Positions 36,105 to 46,933 of a DNA stretch of 64,000 nucleotides are shown one piece after another. The stretch is from Hydrogenophilales bacterium (GTDB taxonomy: Bacteria > Pseudomonadota > Gammaproteobacteria > Burkholderiales > Thiobacillaceae), in contig JADJYY010000016.1 in NCBI GenBank assembly GCA_016719465.1, positions 1-64,000 of the forward strand, written 5' to 3'. The notes beneath the pieces are model-generated. The model saw nothing but the letters and a program-made list of their open reading frames with translations, had not been told where the DNA came from and did not search any database. Every line of letters begins with the position of its first letter. Position 1 is the stretch's first letter. The position numbers and the translations under genes were made by a program.

Positions 36105-36111
36105 GCCCGGA

Positions 36112-37146
36112 TTATGCCCGCACGGATTCCAGGATCCTGCGCACCGGCGTGGGCAGGGCGGCCCCCTCCAGGTCGTCGAGGGACAGCCAGAGGCGGCCTG
36201 GTTCGGCGACGGTGCCGGCCCTGCTCACCCGCAACGCCCAGGGCCGGATGAACAGGCGGAAATGGGTGAAGCTGTGGCTGAAGGCCGGCAAGGCATCCGC
36301 GACATCCGCCTCGAAGCCCAGGCGCCGGGCGGCGGCGCGGGGATCGTCGGACTCGCCGCATTCCGGCAGGCTCCACAGCCCGCCCCAGATGCCGCTGGGC
36401 GGCCTTTTTTCCAGCAGCACCTCGCCAGCCCGCAACAGCACCAGCATGGCGGCGGATTTCTCCGGCAGGGTCTTTCTCGGCCGGGGGCCGGGCAGTTCCC
36501 GCTGCAGACCCTGGCGGTTGGCGAGGCAGTCATCGGTGAACGGACAGGTCTCGCAACGCGGACGGCCACGGGTGCAGACCATGGCGCCCAGATCCATGAG
36601 CCCCTGGGTATAGGCGCGGATGCCGGTGGTCGGCAACAGGGACTCCGCCAGGGTCCAGAGCCGGTTCTCCACCGTCCTGTCGCCGGGCCAGCCCGCCACG
36701 CCGTACACCCGCGCCAGCACCCGTCTCACATTGCCGTCCAGGATGGCCCGACGCTGGCCGAAGGCGAAGACGGCGATGGCGGCGGCGGTGGAGCGGCCGA
36801 TGCCCGGAAGGGACTGGATGGCGGCGAAATCCTCGGGAAACCTGCCGCCATGTTCGGCCACGATGCGCCGGGCGGCGGCATGCAGGTTGCGCCCACGGCG
36901 GTAATAGCCCAGGCCGGACCAGAGGGCCAGCACCTGGTCCTCGTCGGCGGCCGCCAGGGCGGCCAGGTCGGGAAAGCGGCTCGTGAAGCGGCGGAAATAG
37001 GGAATGACGGTTTCCACCTGAGTCTGCTGCAGCATGATTTCCGAAACCCAGACCGGATAGGGATCGGCGCCGCCCTGCCAGGGCAGGTCGTGACGGCCCC
37101 GGTCGCGCTGCCAGGCGACGAGGCGGGAGGCGAAATCTGGAGGCAT
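36112..37146 (-). CDS. mutY: A/G-specific adenine glycosylase
   Basis: A 344-residue MutY, which removes adenine mispaired with 8-oxoguanine. It shows EIMLQQTQVETVIPYF, the helix-hairpin-helix LPGIGRSTAAAI with the catalytic Asp in ILDGNVRRVL, and a 4Fe-4S loop with four cysteines (CETCPFTDDC plus the preceding VCTRG). The C-terminal NUDIX-like domain (EVLLEKRPPSGIWGGLWSLPE and FTHFRLFI) recognises 8-oxoG. I start at 37146 (MPPDFASRL); in-frame codons upstream would overlap dsbB, which is divergent with only 25 bases between. Confidence 0.95.
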   Translation of the reverse strand: MPPDFASRLVAWQRDRGRHDLPWQGGADPYPVWVSEIMLQQTQVETVIPYFRRFTSRFPDLAALAAADEDQVLALWSGLGYYRRGRNLHAAARRIVAEHGGRFPEDFAAIQSLPGIGRSTAAAIAVFAFGQRRAILDGNVRRVLARVYGVAGWPGDRTVENRLWTLAESLLPTTGIRAYTQGLMDLGAMVCTRGRPRCETCPFTDDCLANRQGLQRELPGPRPRKTLPEKSAAMLVLLRAGEVLLEKRPPSGIWGGLWSLPECGESDDPRAAARRLGFEADVADALPAFSHSFTHFRLFIRPWALRVSRAGTVAEPGRLWLSLDDLEGAALPTPVRRILESVRA

Positions 37147-37171
37147 GGCGTGAGTGTGCCAGAATTGGCCC

Positions 37172-37684
37172 ATGGTCTTGCGCACTCCACGTCCCCCGCT
37201 TCTCTGGGCCCTGCTGGCGGCCGGATGCTTCGCCCTGGTGATTGGCAGCTTCGGCCTCACCGCCCGGCTGGATCTGCATCCCTGTCATCTGTGCATCTTC
37301 CAGCGTCTGCTGTTCATGGTTCTGGCCATCCTTGGCGCCCTGGCGGCCTGGCGCGCGGGTCGGCCCTCGGGACGCCTCGCGGGACTGGCGATCCCGCCCC
37401 TGGCCCTCTGGGGCGCGGGAGTGGCGACCTATCAAAGCTGGCTCCAGGCGCAGCCGCCGGGAAGCATTTCCTGCATGGCGGCGGAGCCCGGCCTCATCGA
37501 ACGCCTGGTGGAATGGCTGGGCCAGCGCCTGCCCGAACTGTTCCTGGCCACGGGTTTTTGCGAGGAGGCGGAACTGATCATCCTGGGAATGACTCTGGCC
37601 AACTGGGCGCTGGTCGCCTTCCTCGCCTGCCTGATCACCGCCGCCTGGGCCCTGCTTGCGGCCCGCCCCGGGCGGCTCCGCTAA
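37172..37684 (+). CDS. dsbB: Disulfide bond formation protein B
   Basis: A 170-residue inner-membrane protein with four helices. The first periplasmic loop carries the quinone-linked CxxC pair (HPCHLCIFQR) and the second loop carries the distant cysteine pair (SISCMAAEP and TGFCEEAELI). DsbB reoxidises DsbA and passes electrons to quinone. It is followed 17 bases later by a DsbA-like thioredoxin, its probable partner. Its start is 25 bases from the divergent mutY start. Confidence 0.94.
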   Translation: MVLRTPRPPLLWALLAAGCFALVIGSFGLTARLDLHPCHLCIFQRLLFMVLAILGALAAWRAGRPSGRLAGLAIPPLALWGAGVATYQSWLQAQPPGSISCMAAEPGLIERLVEWLGQRLPELFLATGFCEEAELIILGMTLANWALVAFLACLITAAWALLAARPGRLR

Positions 37685-37701
37685 CTCACCGGAGATTTCC
37701 C

Positions 37702-38397
37702 ATGCCTTTGTCGAGACGCCAATTCAATCGCGCGCTTGTGGCCACCCTGGTGGCCGGCGCCTGGCCCACCGCGCGGGCCGCCAGGACGCCCCCGGCCAAA
37801 TCATCGGCCATGGCGCTGGTGGAAGGACGGGACTGGGAGCCCATCACGCCGGCCCAGCCTGGCGACACTCCCGGCAAGATCGAGGTGCTGGAATTCTTTT
37901 CCTATGGTTGCGGCCATTGCCGGGACTTCCATCCCCTGGTGACCGCCTGGGCGGGGAAATTGCCCAAAGACGTCATCTTCCGCCGGGTGCCGGTGACCTT
38001 CGGCCGCGCCGCCTGGTCCAACCTGGCGCGGCTGTTCTATGCGCTGGAAGCGTCCGGACAACTGGCCCGGCTCGACCAGGCCGTGTTCGACGCCATCCAC
38101 CTGCGTAAAACCAACCTCTACACGGAGAAAGCGGCCCTGGATTGGGCATCGGGCCAGGGCGTCAAGGCTGCGGATTTCCGCGAGACCTTCCGTTCCTTCG
38201 CCGTGGAGACCAGGCTGGCCCGCGCCGAGCAGCTCGCTCGCCTCTACAAGGTCGAAGGTGTGCCACGGATCACCGTGGACGGACGCTACGCCGTGCTGGG
38301 CCAGGCCGCGAAAGGGCTACCGGATCTGCTGGCCATCGCCGACGGCCTGCTCCGCCTTGCCCGGGATGGCCGGGCGTCAGGCCGGAATCGGGCATGA
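37702..38397 (+). CDS. dsbA: DsbA-like thiol:disulfide interchange protein
   Basis: A 231-residue periplasmic thioredoxin-fold protein. The N-terminus is a signal with a twin-arginine look (SRRQFNRALVATLVAGAW), cleaved near ARA. The active site is CGHC in FFSYGCGHCRDFHP, and the cis-Pro segment is EGVPRITVDG. The helical insertion (ARLFYALEASGQL, FDAIHLRKTNLY) is DsbA-like. It introduces disulfides into exported proteins, with DsbB as recycling partner. GGAG stands nine bases before the ATG. Its stop overlaps the next start (ATGA). The Tat-like signal is unusual for a DsbA. Confidence 0.92.
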   Translation: MPLSRRQFNRALVATLVAGAWPTARAARTPPAKSSAMALVEGRDWEPITPAQPGDTPGKIEVLEFFSYGCGHCRDFHPLVTAWAGKLPKDVIFRRVPVTFGRAAWSNLARLFYALEASGQLARLDQAVFDAIHLRKTNLYTEKAALDWASGQGVKAADFRETFRSFAVETRLARAEQLARLYKVEGVPRITVDGRYAVLGQAAKGLPDLLAIADGLLRLARDGRASGRNRA

Positions 38398-39254
38398 CCA
38401 GGCCACCCCCGCTGTTGACCACCGTCAACCACGACCGAGACATCGCCGGGATGACCCATGTCTATCCCGTGGTGTCCCGTCGCGCCCGGGGGGTCTCCGT
38501 CGGCATCAACCTTAATCCCAACAACGCCTGCAACTGGCGCTGCATCTATTGCCAGGTGCCCGGCCTGAAACGGGGCGGTCCGCCCCCCATCGACCTGGCA
38601 TTGCTGGAGGATGAACTGCGCCGCATGCTGGAGGATGTGCTGCGGGGCGACTTCATGGCCCGCGCCGTGCCGGAGGGGATGCGTCGCCTGAACGACGTGG
38701 CGCTGTCCGGCAATGGCGAACCCACCAGCGCCGGCGAGTTTCCGGCCGTGGTGCGCCTGGTCGGGCGGGTGCTGGCGGATTTCGGGCTGGCCGGAGAGAT
38801 CAAGCTGGTGCTGATCACCAACGGCAGCCTGAGCCATAAACCCGCGGTACAGACGGGGCTACGGGCGATGGCCGCCCTGGGCGGCGAAGTCTGGTTCAAG
38901 TTCGACCGGGCGACACGGGAAGGCCTTGCCCTGGTCAATGACACGGAAACCGACCCGGAAGCCCATTTCCGCCGACTTGGGCGGGTCGCCGAGCTTTGCC
39001 CGACCTGGGTGCAGACCTGTTTGTTTTCCCTGGACGGGACGCCGCCGGCGGAACAGGAAGTGGAGGCCTATGTGGATATGCTGAGGCGGGCCAGGACGGA
39101 AATCCCCACCCTGGGGGGCGTGCTGCTCTACGGCCTCGCCCGGCCTTCGCTGCAACCGGAAGCCTCCCGCCTGGGCCGCCTGCCCCAGGGCTGGCTGGAG
39201 AACCTGGCGGGGCGCATCGAGGCACTGGGGCTGCCGGTAAGGGTCGATCCGTAG
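38394..39254 (+). CDS. Radical SAM protein
   Basis: A 286-residue radical SAM enzyme. The 4Fe-4S/SAM motif is CNWRCIYC, preceded by GVSVGINLNPNNA, and GNGEPTSAGEFP is the SAM-contacting GGE-like segment. Later EIKLVLITNGSL and WFKFDRATREGLALVN resemble the group of small radical SAM proteins related to MoaA/wybutosine-type enzymes with no assigned reaction. No C-terminal SPASM cysteines are seen. It overlaps the dsbA stop by four bases, suggesting co-translation with the Dsb pair, though a functional link is not known. The substrate is unknown. Confidence 0.88.
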   Translation: MTRPPPLLTTVNHDRDIAGMTHVYPVVSRRARGVSVGINLNPNNACNWRCIYCQVPGLKRGGPPPIDLALLEDELRRMLEDVLRGDFMARAVPEGMRRLNDVALSGNGEPTSAGEFPAVVRLVGRVLADFGLAGEIKLVLITNGSLSHKPAVQTGLRAMAALGGEVWFKFDRATREGLALVNDTETDPEAHFRRLGRVAELCPTWVQTCLFSLDGTPPAEQEVEAYVDMLRRARTEIPTLGGVLLYGLARPSLQPEASRLGRLPQGWLENLAGRIEALGLPVRVDP

Positions 39255-39296
39255 GCTCCACCTCGCCCCTCCCCGGCACCCGGAGTCCGGAAACGC

Positions 39297-40047
39297 TTAC
39301 AACAGGCTGGCGGTACCCGCCGCGAAGCGTTCCGCCAATCGCGCGCGGGTCAGGGTCAAGGCATCCAGGCCCTGTTCGTTGGTGAACATGTACATCCCTC
39401 CCAGCGGGCTGATCCAGCTGACCATCAGGATACGATCCTCCCCCGCCAGCGTGAAATGCAGCCGATCGCCGGGTTTGAGCCGGGGCAAGCCCTGGGGGAT
39501 GTCCGGGATGCGCAGGGGGCTCCGGCGCCGTGGCGTACCGTTTCTTGCGTACCGCTTCGTTGCGTACCGTTTCCGCCAGCCTGGCGAGTTCCGTTTCGGC
39601 CCCGTCGACCCCCGGAATGGCGTCCATGCCGGTCACGATGCCCCGGGCATCCGCCTGATATTTGAGCCCCTCCCGCGCCACCGCCGCGTGCATCATGGCC
39701 AGGCGCTCGAACAGGACATCCCGCTCCGGGCGGGGAATGGCCAGGGCGCTACAGCCTTCCTGAAGGCGGGCCAGGATGGCCGGCAGCATGCGCAACATCT
39801 GCTCGGTTTCCCGCTGGCCATGCTTGGGAGCAAGACTCCAGAGCAGGGTATTGACGGTATCCCAGCCGGCGATCCAATCCGCGTCCTGATTGCCCTTGGC
39901 CATGAAGATGCCGGTCATGAGGCGGGCCCAGTGCCGGACCAGGAAATCATGCACGTCCTCCGGCGCCCGTTTCTCGCGCAGATGCTTTTCCATCTCCAGG
40001 CGGATGCGGTCGAGGACGTCCAGTTCACTGGGCACGGAATCGAACAT
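39297..40047 (-). CDS. Short DUF1631-type protein (frameshifted)
   Basis: The N-terminal frame (MFDSVPSELDVLDRIRLEME, then FLVRHWARLMTGIFMAKGNQ and WDTVNTLLWSLAPK) and the C-terminal frame (LKPGDRLHFTLAGEDRILMV, then SPLGGMYMFTNEQG) together form the C-terminal part of DUF1631 proteins, whose full-length members are several hundred residues long. The two parts are joined only if one base is removed from the G run at 39518-39522, giving EPLRIPDIPQG across the junction. The corrected protein is about 249 residues. The family is common in beta- and gammaproteobacteria, without an established role. It is divergent from the M23 peptidase gene. Confidence 0.65.
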
Positions 40048-40189
40048 GTGATGGTTGGGGCGCACGCGTGGATAACGGCGCACGCCGTCACATCTTTAGA
40101 TTCAAGAAACCAGACTTTTTGCCGATAGCTAATCCTGCTACTCTTCGTCCGCTTTACCAGACTGGATTCACCAGGGAGTTTCAATCCGC

Positions 40190-41474
40190 ATGAATACCCC
40201 GCCGCGCTCTATTCGCAAACGCCTGCTGCTGGCCCTGGCCACCCTTCCCTTCCTTGGCGTCGTCGCCGCCTTCGGCATCGCGCCGGACACCGCCATCGAG
40301 AGCATTCCCCGCGAGACCGTGGTCGAGAATGTGGACCCTGCCGGAGGCCAGCCCTACCGATAGCGGCGCTTTCGATTTCTGGCGCGAAGAACGCATCGGT
40401 CGGGGAGATACCCTGTCCAGCCTGCTGTCCCGCATGGGCGTGGCTGCCGGCGATACCCGCGAATTCCTGGCCGTCGCGCGTGACAGTCAACCCCTCGCCC
40501 GACTGGTTCCCGGCCGCACCGTGTTGGCGCGCGTGACATCCGGCGGACAACTTCTGCTGTTCCGCTATCTGGCGTCCGACGAGACCCTGGTGGCGGTAAG
40601 CCGCGCCGGTGGCGCATTCAAGGCCCAGCAGCACAAGGTTGTTCTGGAACCGCGCATGATCATGCGCTCCGGAAAGATCCAGGGTTCCCTGTTCGGCGCC
40701 ACCGATGCCGCCGACGTGCCCGACCGCATCGCCTCCGAGATGGCGGAAGCATTTTCCGGTGACATCGATTTCCATAAGGACCTGCGCCGGGGCGATCACT
40801 TCTCCGTGGTTTACGAGGGCTTCTATTTCGAGGGACAACTGGTCAGGACCGGGCGACTCATGGCGGCGGAATTCGTGAATCAGGACAAGCCTCACCAGGC
40901 GGTCTATTTCAAGGATGCCCAGGGCCGTGACGGCTACTACACGCCGGATGGCCAGAACATGAAGCGCGCCTTCCTCAAGTCTCCCATGCCCTTCACCCGG
41001 ATCTCCTCCGGGTTCTCGAATGCCCGCTACCACCCCGTGCTGCGCGAGTGGCGCGCCCACAAAGGCATCGATTACGCCGCCCCCACCGGTACCCCGGTAC
41101 GCGCCGTGGCGGACGCCGTGGTCAATTTCGTCGGCAAGCGGGGGGGCTATGGCAATCTGGTCCTGCTCAACCACCAGGGCAACTACAGCACCGCCTACGG
41201 CCATCTTTCCCGTTTCGGCAAGGGCGTCAAACGGGGCGCGCGCATCAGCCAGGGGCAGGTCATCGGCTACGTGGGGGCGACGGGCCTGGCCACCGGGCCT
41301 CATCTCCATTACGAATTCCGCGTGGCGGGTCTCCAGAAAAATCCCCTGGCCTTGAAACTGCCCACGTCCTACCCCCTGGATGCGCGCGCGAAAATCCAGT
41401 TCGCCGGCATGGCGAGACCCCTGCTCGATCGCCTGGAATTACTGCGATCCACCAATCTGGCTTCCTTGAACTGA
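40190..41474 (+). CDS. M23-family peptidoglycan peptidase (frameshifted near N-terminus)
   Basis: The gene begins MNTPPRSIRKRLLLALATLP, with a membrane anchor or signal, after CAGGGAG. The frame stops at 40361, but removing one C from the run at 40336-40338 joins ENVD to LPEASPTDSGAFDFW and leads into the remaining 380 residues. These contain an OapA/LysM-like segment (RGDTLSSLLSRMGV), a middle domain and a complete LytM/M23 metallopeptidase: the zinc His in HPVLREWRAHKGIDYAAP and HLHYEF, with YGHLSRF between. Such enzymes cut peptidoglycan cross-links during growth and division. The intact catalytic domain suggests the frameshift is technical. It is convergent with zapD. Confidence 0.88.
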
Positions 41475-41508
41475 TCCGCCGCGACCGGCTGGATCACCAG
41501 CTGGCGGG

Positions 41509-42258
41509 CTACAGGTTGCAGAAGGTCAGATCGAATTCCACATCCCTGTCGCAAAGACGGGGCTTCTGGATGGTGTCCGGCGACAAGAACCGGATATTCA
41601 GCGCGTACTTGTTGGCGCTCACCTCCGGGGCACAGGGGGCATCCATGGCCACCCGCAGGAGATGCGCGGTCCTGCCACCCAGCATGAGTTGAAACAGCCC
41701 CTGGCTGGCGGTGTGCTGGCTGACGTGGCCGCTATCCCGCAGGATGCGCAGGACGATATCCCCCGCACCCTTGAGAGGCAGCAGGGGGGCCAGCCATTGC
41801 ATCAGATCGGCGCTACGCTTGCCGGGCGACTGGCTCAGCCAGAAGTGGTAAACGGGGAGATCGAAGCTGCAGGTACCGCCGGGAATGCCGGCGCGCCCCT
41901 TTATGCCCAGCAACCATTCATTGTCCCGGACGTGCTGGCCGATCTTGCCGGTCATGGCATGGATATCGGCCAGGGCCGAGGTAATGTTTTTCAAGACTTC
42001 GCCGAGGCGGGTCGAATCCACCGCCGGGTTGCTGCGCAGCGCTTCCAGGCTCGATTTCTGGCGTTCGAGTTCCTGGATGAGTTCGCTCTTCAACTCGGAT
42101 CGGGCGGTGACATCGACGATTTCGAAAATGCTCAGCAGGGCGGCATGATGGGAGCGCGGATCCTCCTCCCGAATGAAAAACAGGGCTTTGCCGAACAGAT
42201 CCTCAAGCCGCAACCAGGTACGGATGCGCTCATTGAGGGGGAATTCGTAAACAGTCAC
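41509..42258 (-). CDS. zapD: Cell division protein ZapD
   Basis: A 249-residue protein that bundles FtsZ filaments at the division site. Signatures are VYEFPLNERIRTWLRLEDLF at the N-terminus, SELIQELERQKSSLEALR, and the C-terminal CDRDVEFDLTFC. Length matches the family. It is the last gene in the pilB-pilC-pilD-coaE-zapD series on the minus strand, an arrangement usual in betaproteobacteria. The zinc-binding yacG that often follows zapD is absent; the convergent M23 peptidase lies there. Confidence 0.95.
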   Translation of the reverse strand: MTVYEFPLNERIRTWLRLEDLFGKALFFIREEDPRSHHAALLSIFEIVDVTARSELKSELIQELERQKSSLEALRSNPAVDSTRLGEVLKNITSALADIHAMTGKIGQHVRDNEWLLGIKGRAGIPGGTCSFDLPVYHFWLSQSPGKRSADLMQWLAPLLPLKGAGDIVLRILRDSGHVSQHTASQGLFQLMLGGRTAHLLRVAMDAPCAPEVSANKYALNIRFLSPDTIQKPRLCDRDVEFDLTFCNL

Positions 42259-42336
42259 CGGGCGTGTCCGACAGGTCGCATGAGAAATTCAGCGCAAAGG
42301 CTTGAATGGGCAGCGATTTTGCAGGATTGCCCGGCT

Positions 42337-42981
42337 TTAGTGCAATGAATTGTTGTGGTTTTTTTCTAAACAGGCGGTCGCGAGATGTAGATAAAGCGCA
42401 TGCAATTGCCGCACGCTTTCTCGCAGCGCGGGTAAGTCAGCCCGATTTTCGATGACATCGTCCGCGATATTCATGCGTTCGAGGCGACCGGCCTGGGATG
42501 CGAGAATGGCCCTGGCCTGATCCATGTCCACCCCGGGTCGGGCGGCGGTACGCAGAAGTTGCTGTGACTCGTCGCAATCCACCACGGCGATCCGGTCCAG
42601 GAAGGGACGGTATGCCGCCAGGTTTTCCGCCAGCAGGGGCACCACGATGACCACATAGGGACCCCAGGCGGATTCGATCTGGCGCAGCGATTCCTCGCGT
42701 ATCAGGGGATGAAGAATGGCCTCCAGTCCGCGTCTCGAATCGGGATCGGCAAATACCCTCGCGCGCATGGCCACCCGATCGAGCGCGCCATCCCGATCGA
42801 TCATCCCGGCACCGAACGCCGCCCTTATCGCGGGCAGGGCCGCGCCGCCGGGTGCCGTCAACTGTCGGGCGATGGCATCGGTATCCACCACGTCGGCCCC
42901 CAGGTCGGAGAGTATCCCGGCCACCGTGCTTTTACCCGACCCGACCCCACCGGTCAGTCCCAGGCGGAATCGTCGCGCCAT
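42337..42981 (-). CDS. coaE: Dephospho-CoA kinase
   Basis: A 214-residue P-loop kinase for the last step of coenzyme A synthesis (phosphorylation of the ribose 3'-hydroxyl of dephospho-CoA). It shows Walker A LTGGVGSGKSTVAGIL, the DVVDTDAIARQLTAPGG substrate segment, HPLIREESLRQIE and VVIVVPLLAEN. Its ATG overlaps the stop of pilD by one base (TGATG), so expression is coupled to the type IV pilus genes, as in many proteobacteria. There is a gap of 78 bases to zapD. Confidence 0.96.
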   Translation of the reverse strand: MARRFRLGLTGGVGSGKSTVAGILSDLGADVVDTDAIARQLTAPGGAALPAIRAAFGAGMIDRDGALDRVAMRARVFADPDSRRGLEAILHPLIREESLRQIESAWGPYVVIVVPLLAENLAAYRPFLDRIAVVDCDESQQLLRTAARPGVDMDQARAILASQAGRLERMNIADDVIENRADLPALRESVRQLHALYLHLATACLEKNHNNSLH

Positions 42982-43883
42982 CAGCCCAACCAGAGGTGAA
43001 CCAGGAAATCACCCCAGAACAGGCCGATGACTCCACCCAGGGCAAGCCAGGGACCGAAGGGGATGGGTTTGGCGCGGTCATGGCCGCCGAAAATGATCAT
43101 GGCGATCCCCACCAGGGCGCCGGCCAGACTCGCGACCAGGACAATCGGCAAGAGCATCTTCCAGCCCAGCCAGGCACCCAATGCCGCCAGCAATTTGAAA
43201 TCGCCGAATCCCATGCCCTCCTTGCCGGTAAGCCCCTTGAACAAGTGATAGATGCCCCACAGGCAAAGATAGCCCGCCACCGCGCCGATAACGGCCTGTT
43301 CCAGCGGCACGAATACGTCATTCAGGTTGACCAGCAGACCCGCCCAGGCCAAAGGCAGCGTGATGTTGTCCGGCAGCAGGCGGGTATCCAGGTCGATGAA
43401 GCTCAGCGCGATCAGGGCGGCCAGCAGGCACCAGGCCAGGAGCGCCTCGACCCCCAATCCCCAATGCCATGCCGCATAGGCGAACAGCAGGCCGGTAAGC
43501 GCCTCGACCAAAGGATAGCGCCACGAAATCGCCGCGCCACACGCCGAGCATCGCCCCCGCAGAAACAGCCAACTGAGGATGGGGACGTTTTCGTACCAGG
43601 CGATGCCATGCCCGCATTGCGGGCAGGCGGACGCGGGAGTCCAAAGATTGTAGGCGGCAAGCGCCCCGGCCCGGGATATTGCGCCATCCTCATGGGAGGG
43701 CGCCGGAACCGCTGGCAAGGCTTCCGCGTTTTCGCCGAGCCAGGCGCATTGCTCGCGCCACTCCCGCTCCAGCATGCGGGGCACCCGGTGTATGACCACA
43801 TTGAGGAAGCTGCCCACCAGCAGACCCAGCACCAGGGCAAGGGTGAAAAAAACCCCTGGCTGGTCGGCGAACAGCTCCAGCAC
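42981..43883 (-). CDS. pilD: Type IV prepilin peptidase/N-methyltransferase
   Basis: A 300-residue inner-membrane aspartyl protease that cleaves and N-methylates type IV prepilins. The N-terminal methyltransferase region has the four-cysteine zinc pattern CPQCGHGIAWYENVP followed by GRCSACG. The protease domain has the catalytic aspartates in FIDLDTRLLPD and GFGDFKLLAALG. About seven hydrophobic helices are present. It is placed 11 bases after pilC and overlaps coaE by one base. Confidence 0.96.
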   Translation of the reverse strand: MLELFADQPGVFFTLALVLGLLVGSFLNVVIHRVPRMLEREWREQCAWLGENAEALPAVPAPSHEDGAISRAGALAAYNLWTPASACPQCGHGIAWYENVPILSWLFLRGRCSACGAAISWRYPLVEALTGLLFAYAAWHWGLGVEALLAWCLLAALIALSFIDLDTRLLPDNITLPLAWAGLLVNLNDVFVPLEQAVIGAVAGYLCLWGIYHLFKGLTGKEGMGFGDFKLLAALGAWLGWKMLLPIVLVASLAGALVGIAMIIFGGHDRAKPIPFGPWLALGGVIGLFWGDFLVHLWLG

Positions 43884-43894
43884 GGCGGTATGGC

Positions 43895-45118
43895 TCAGAT
43901 CACCGACCCCATCTTGAAGATCGGCAGATACATGGCGATGACGATGCCCCCGATAAGCGTGCCCAGGATCACCATGATGAAGGGTTCCATCAGGCTGGAA
44001 ATGCCCGCCACGGCTTCATCCACTTCTCGTTCGTAATAATCGGCCACTTTTGAAAGCATGGAATCCAGTGAGCCGGACTCCTCGCCGATGGACACCATCT
44101 GGATCAGCATGTTGGGGAAAACGCCGGCCGTCTGCAGGCAAACCGCCAGGCTGGAGCCCGTGGCCACCTGGGTCTTGATCTTCATGGTGGCTTCCATGAA
44201 CACGTGATTCCCCGCCGCCCCGGCCACCGAATCCAGGGCCTCCACCATGGGCACGCCCGCCGAGAACATGGATGAGAACGTCCGCGCCCAGCGGGATACC
44301 GTGGCCTTCTCGATCAGCGGTCCGAAGACCGGCACCTTCAGGATCCAGGCATCCATCCTGGCGCGCAGCGCCGGCGACCGCTGCCAGGCCCGCAATATCC
44401 CCGCCACGGCAAGGCCGATGGCGCCAAAGATCATGTACCAATAGTTCACGAAAGCATCGGAGATGGTCATCACCAGCATGGTCAGGGCCGGCAGATCCTG
44501 GCCGGATTTCCCGTAAAGATCCTTGAAGGCGGGAATGACGAAAATCATGATGCCGGCGGTGATGATGAAGGCCACCGTCAACACGATGGCAGGATAGAAC
44601 AAGGCCGACTTGATCTTGCCCTTGATCGCCAGCATTTTTTCCTTGTAGGAAGCGATGCGGTCCAGCACGGTGTCCAGGATGCCAGCCTGCTCGCCGGCAT
44701 AGACCAGGTTGCAGTAGAGCCCGTCGAAATATTTGGGGTACTTGCGGAAAGCGACACTCATGCTGGATCCGGTTTCCACGTCCGACTTGATGTCGCCCAG
44801 GAGACGTTGCAGGGACGCATTGGCATGGCTGCGCGCGGAAATATCGAAAGCCTGCAACAGCGGCACGCCAGCCTTGAGCATGGTGGCCAACTGGCGGGTG
44901 AACAGGGCGATGTCCTTTTCGGTGATCTTCTGGCTGCGGGCAAACAGGCTCTGTTTGCGCACCTTGACCACATTGATGCCCAGGCGCCGCAAGGATTGGC
45001 GCACGAAGGCCTCGCCCGGGGCCAGCATTTCCCCCTTGACTTTCTTGCCGGTCTTGTCCGTGCCTTCCCAGTGGAAAGGCTCTTGCTTGGCGACCGCTGC
45101 ACTCCGGGCTTGCGCCAT
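43895..45118 (-). CDS. pilC: Type IV pilus inner-membrane platform protein PilC
   Basis: A 407-residue GspF/PilC protein with two similar T2SSF domains, each ending in membrane helices. Signs: FTRQLATMLKAGVPLLQAFD, KYFDGLYCNLVYAGEQAGIL and, in the second half, SRWARTFSSMFSAGVPMVEAL and MLIQMVSIGEESGSLDSML. It forms the rotary platform between the PilB motor and the growing pilus. It lies 14 bases after pilB and 11 before pilD. Confidence 0.96.
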   Translation of the reverse strand: MAQARSAAVAKQEPFHWEGTDKTGKKVKGEMLAPGEAFVRQSLRRLGINVVKVRKQSLFARSQKITEKDIALFTRQLATMLKAGVPLLQAFDISARSHANASLQRLLGDIKSDVETGSSMSVAFRKYPKYFDGLYCNLVYAGEQAGILDTVLDRIASYKEKMLAIKGKIKSALFYPAIVLTVAFIITAGIMIFVIPAFKDLYGKSGQDLPALTMLVMTISDAFVNYWYMIFGAIGLAVAGILRAWQRSPALRARMDAWILKVPVFGPLIEKATVSRWARTFSSMFSAGVPMVEALDSVAGAAGNHVFMEATMKIKTQVATGSSLAVCLQTAGVFPNMLIQMVSIGEESGSLDSMLSKVADYYEREVDEAVAGISSLMEPFIMVILGTLIGGIVIAMYLPIFKMGSVI

Positions 45119-45132
45119 CGGTGTCTATCCTC

Positions 45133-46854
<1,722 letters not shown>

Positions 46855-46933
46855 AGCCCCCTCTAGCCTCTTGAATTGGTGAATCCGCGCGGGATATTGC
46901 CCCCCACCCGGGCAAATGTAAAGAAACCCGAGC

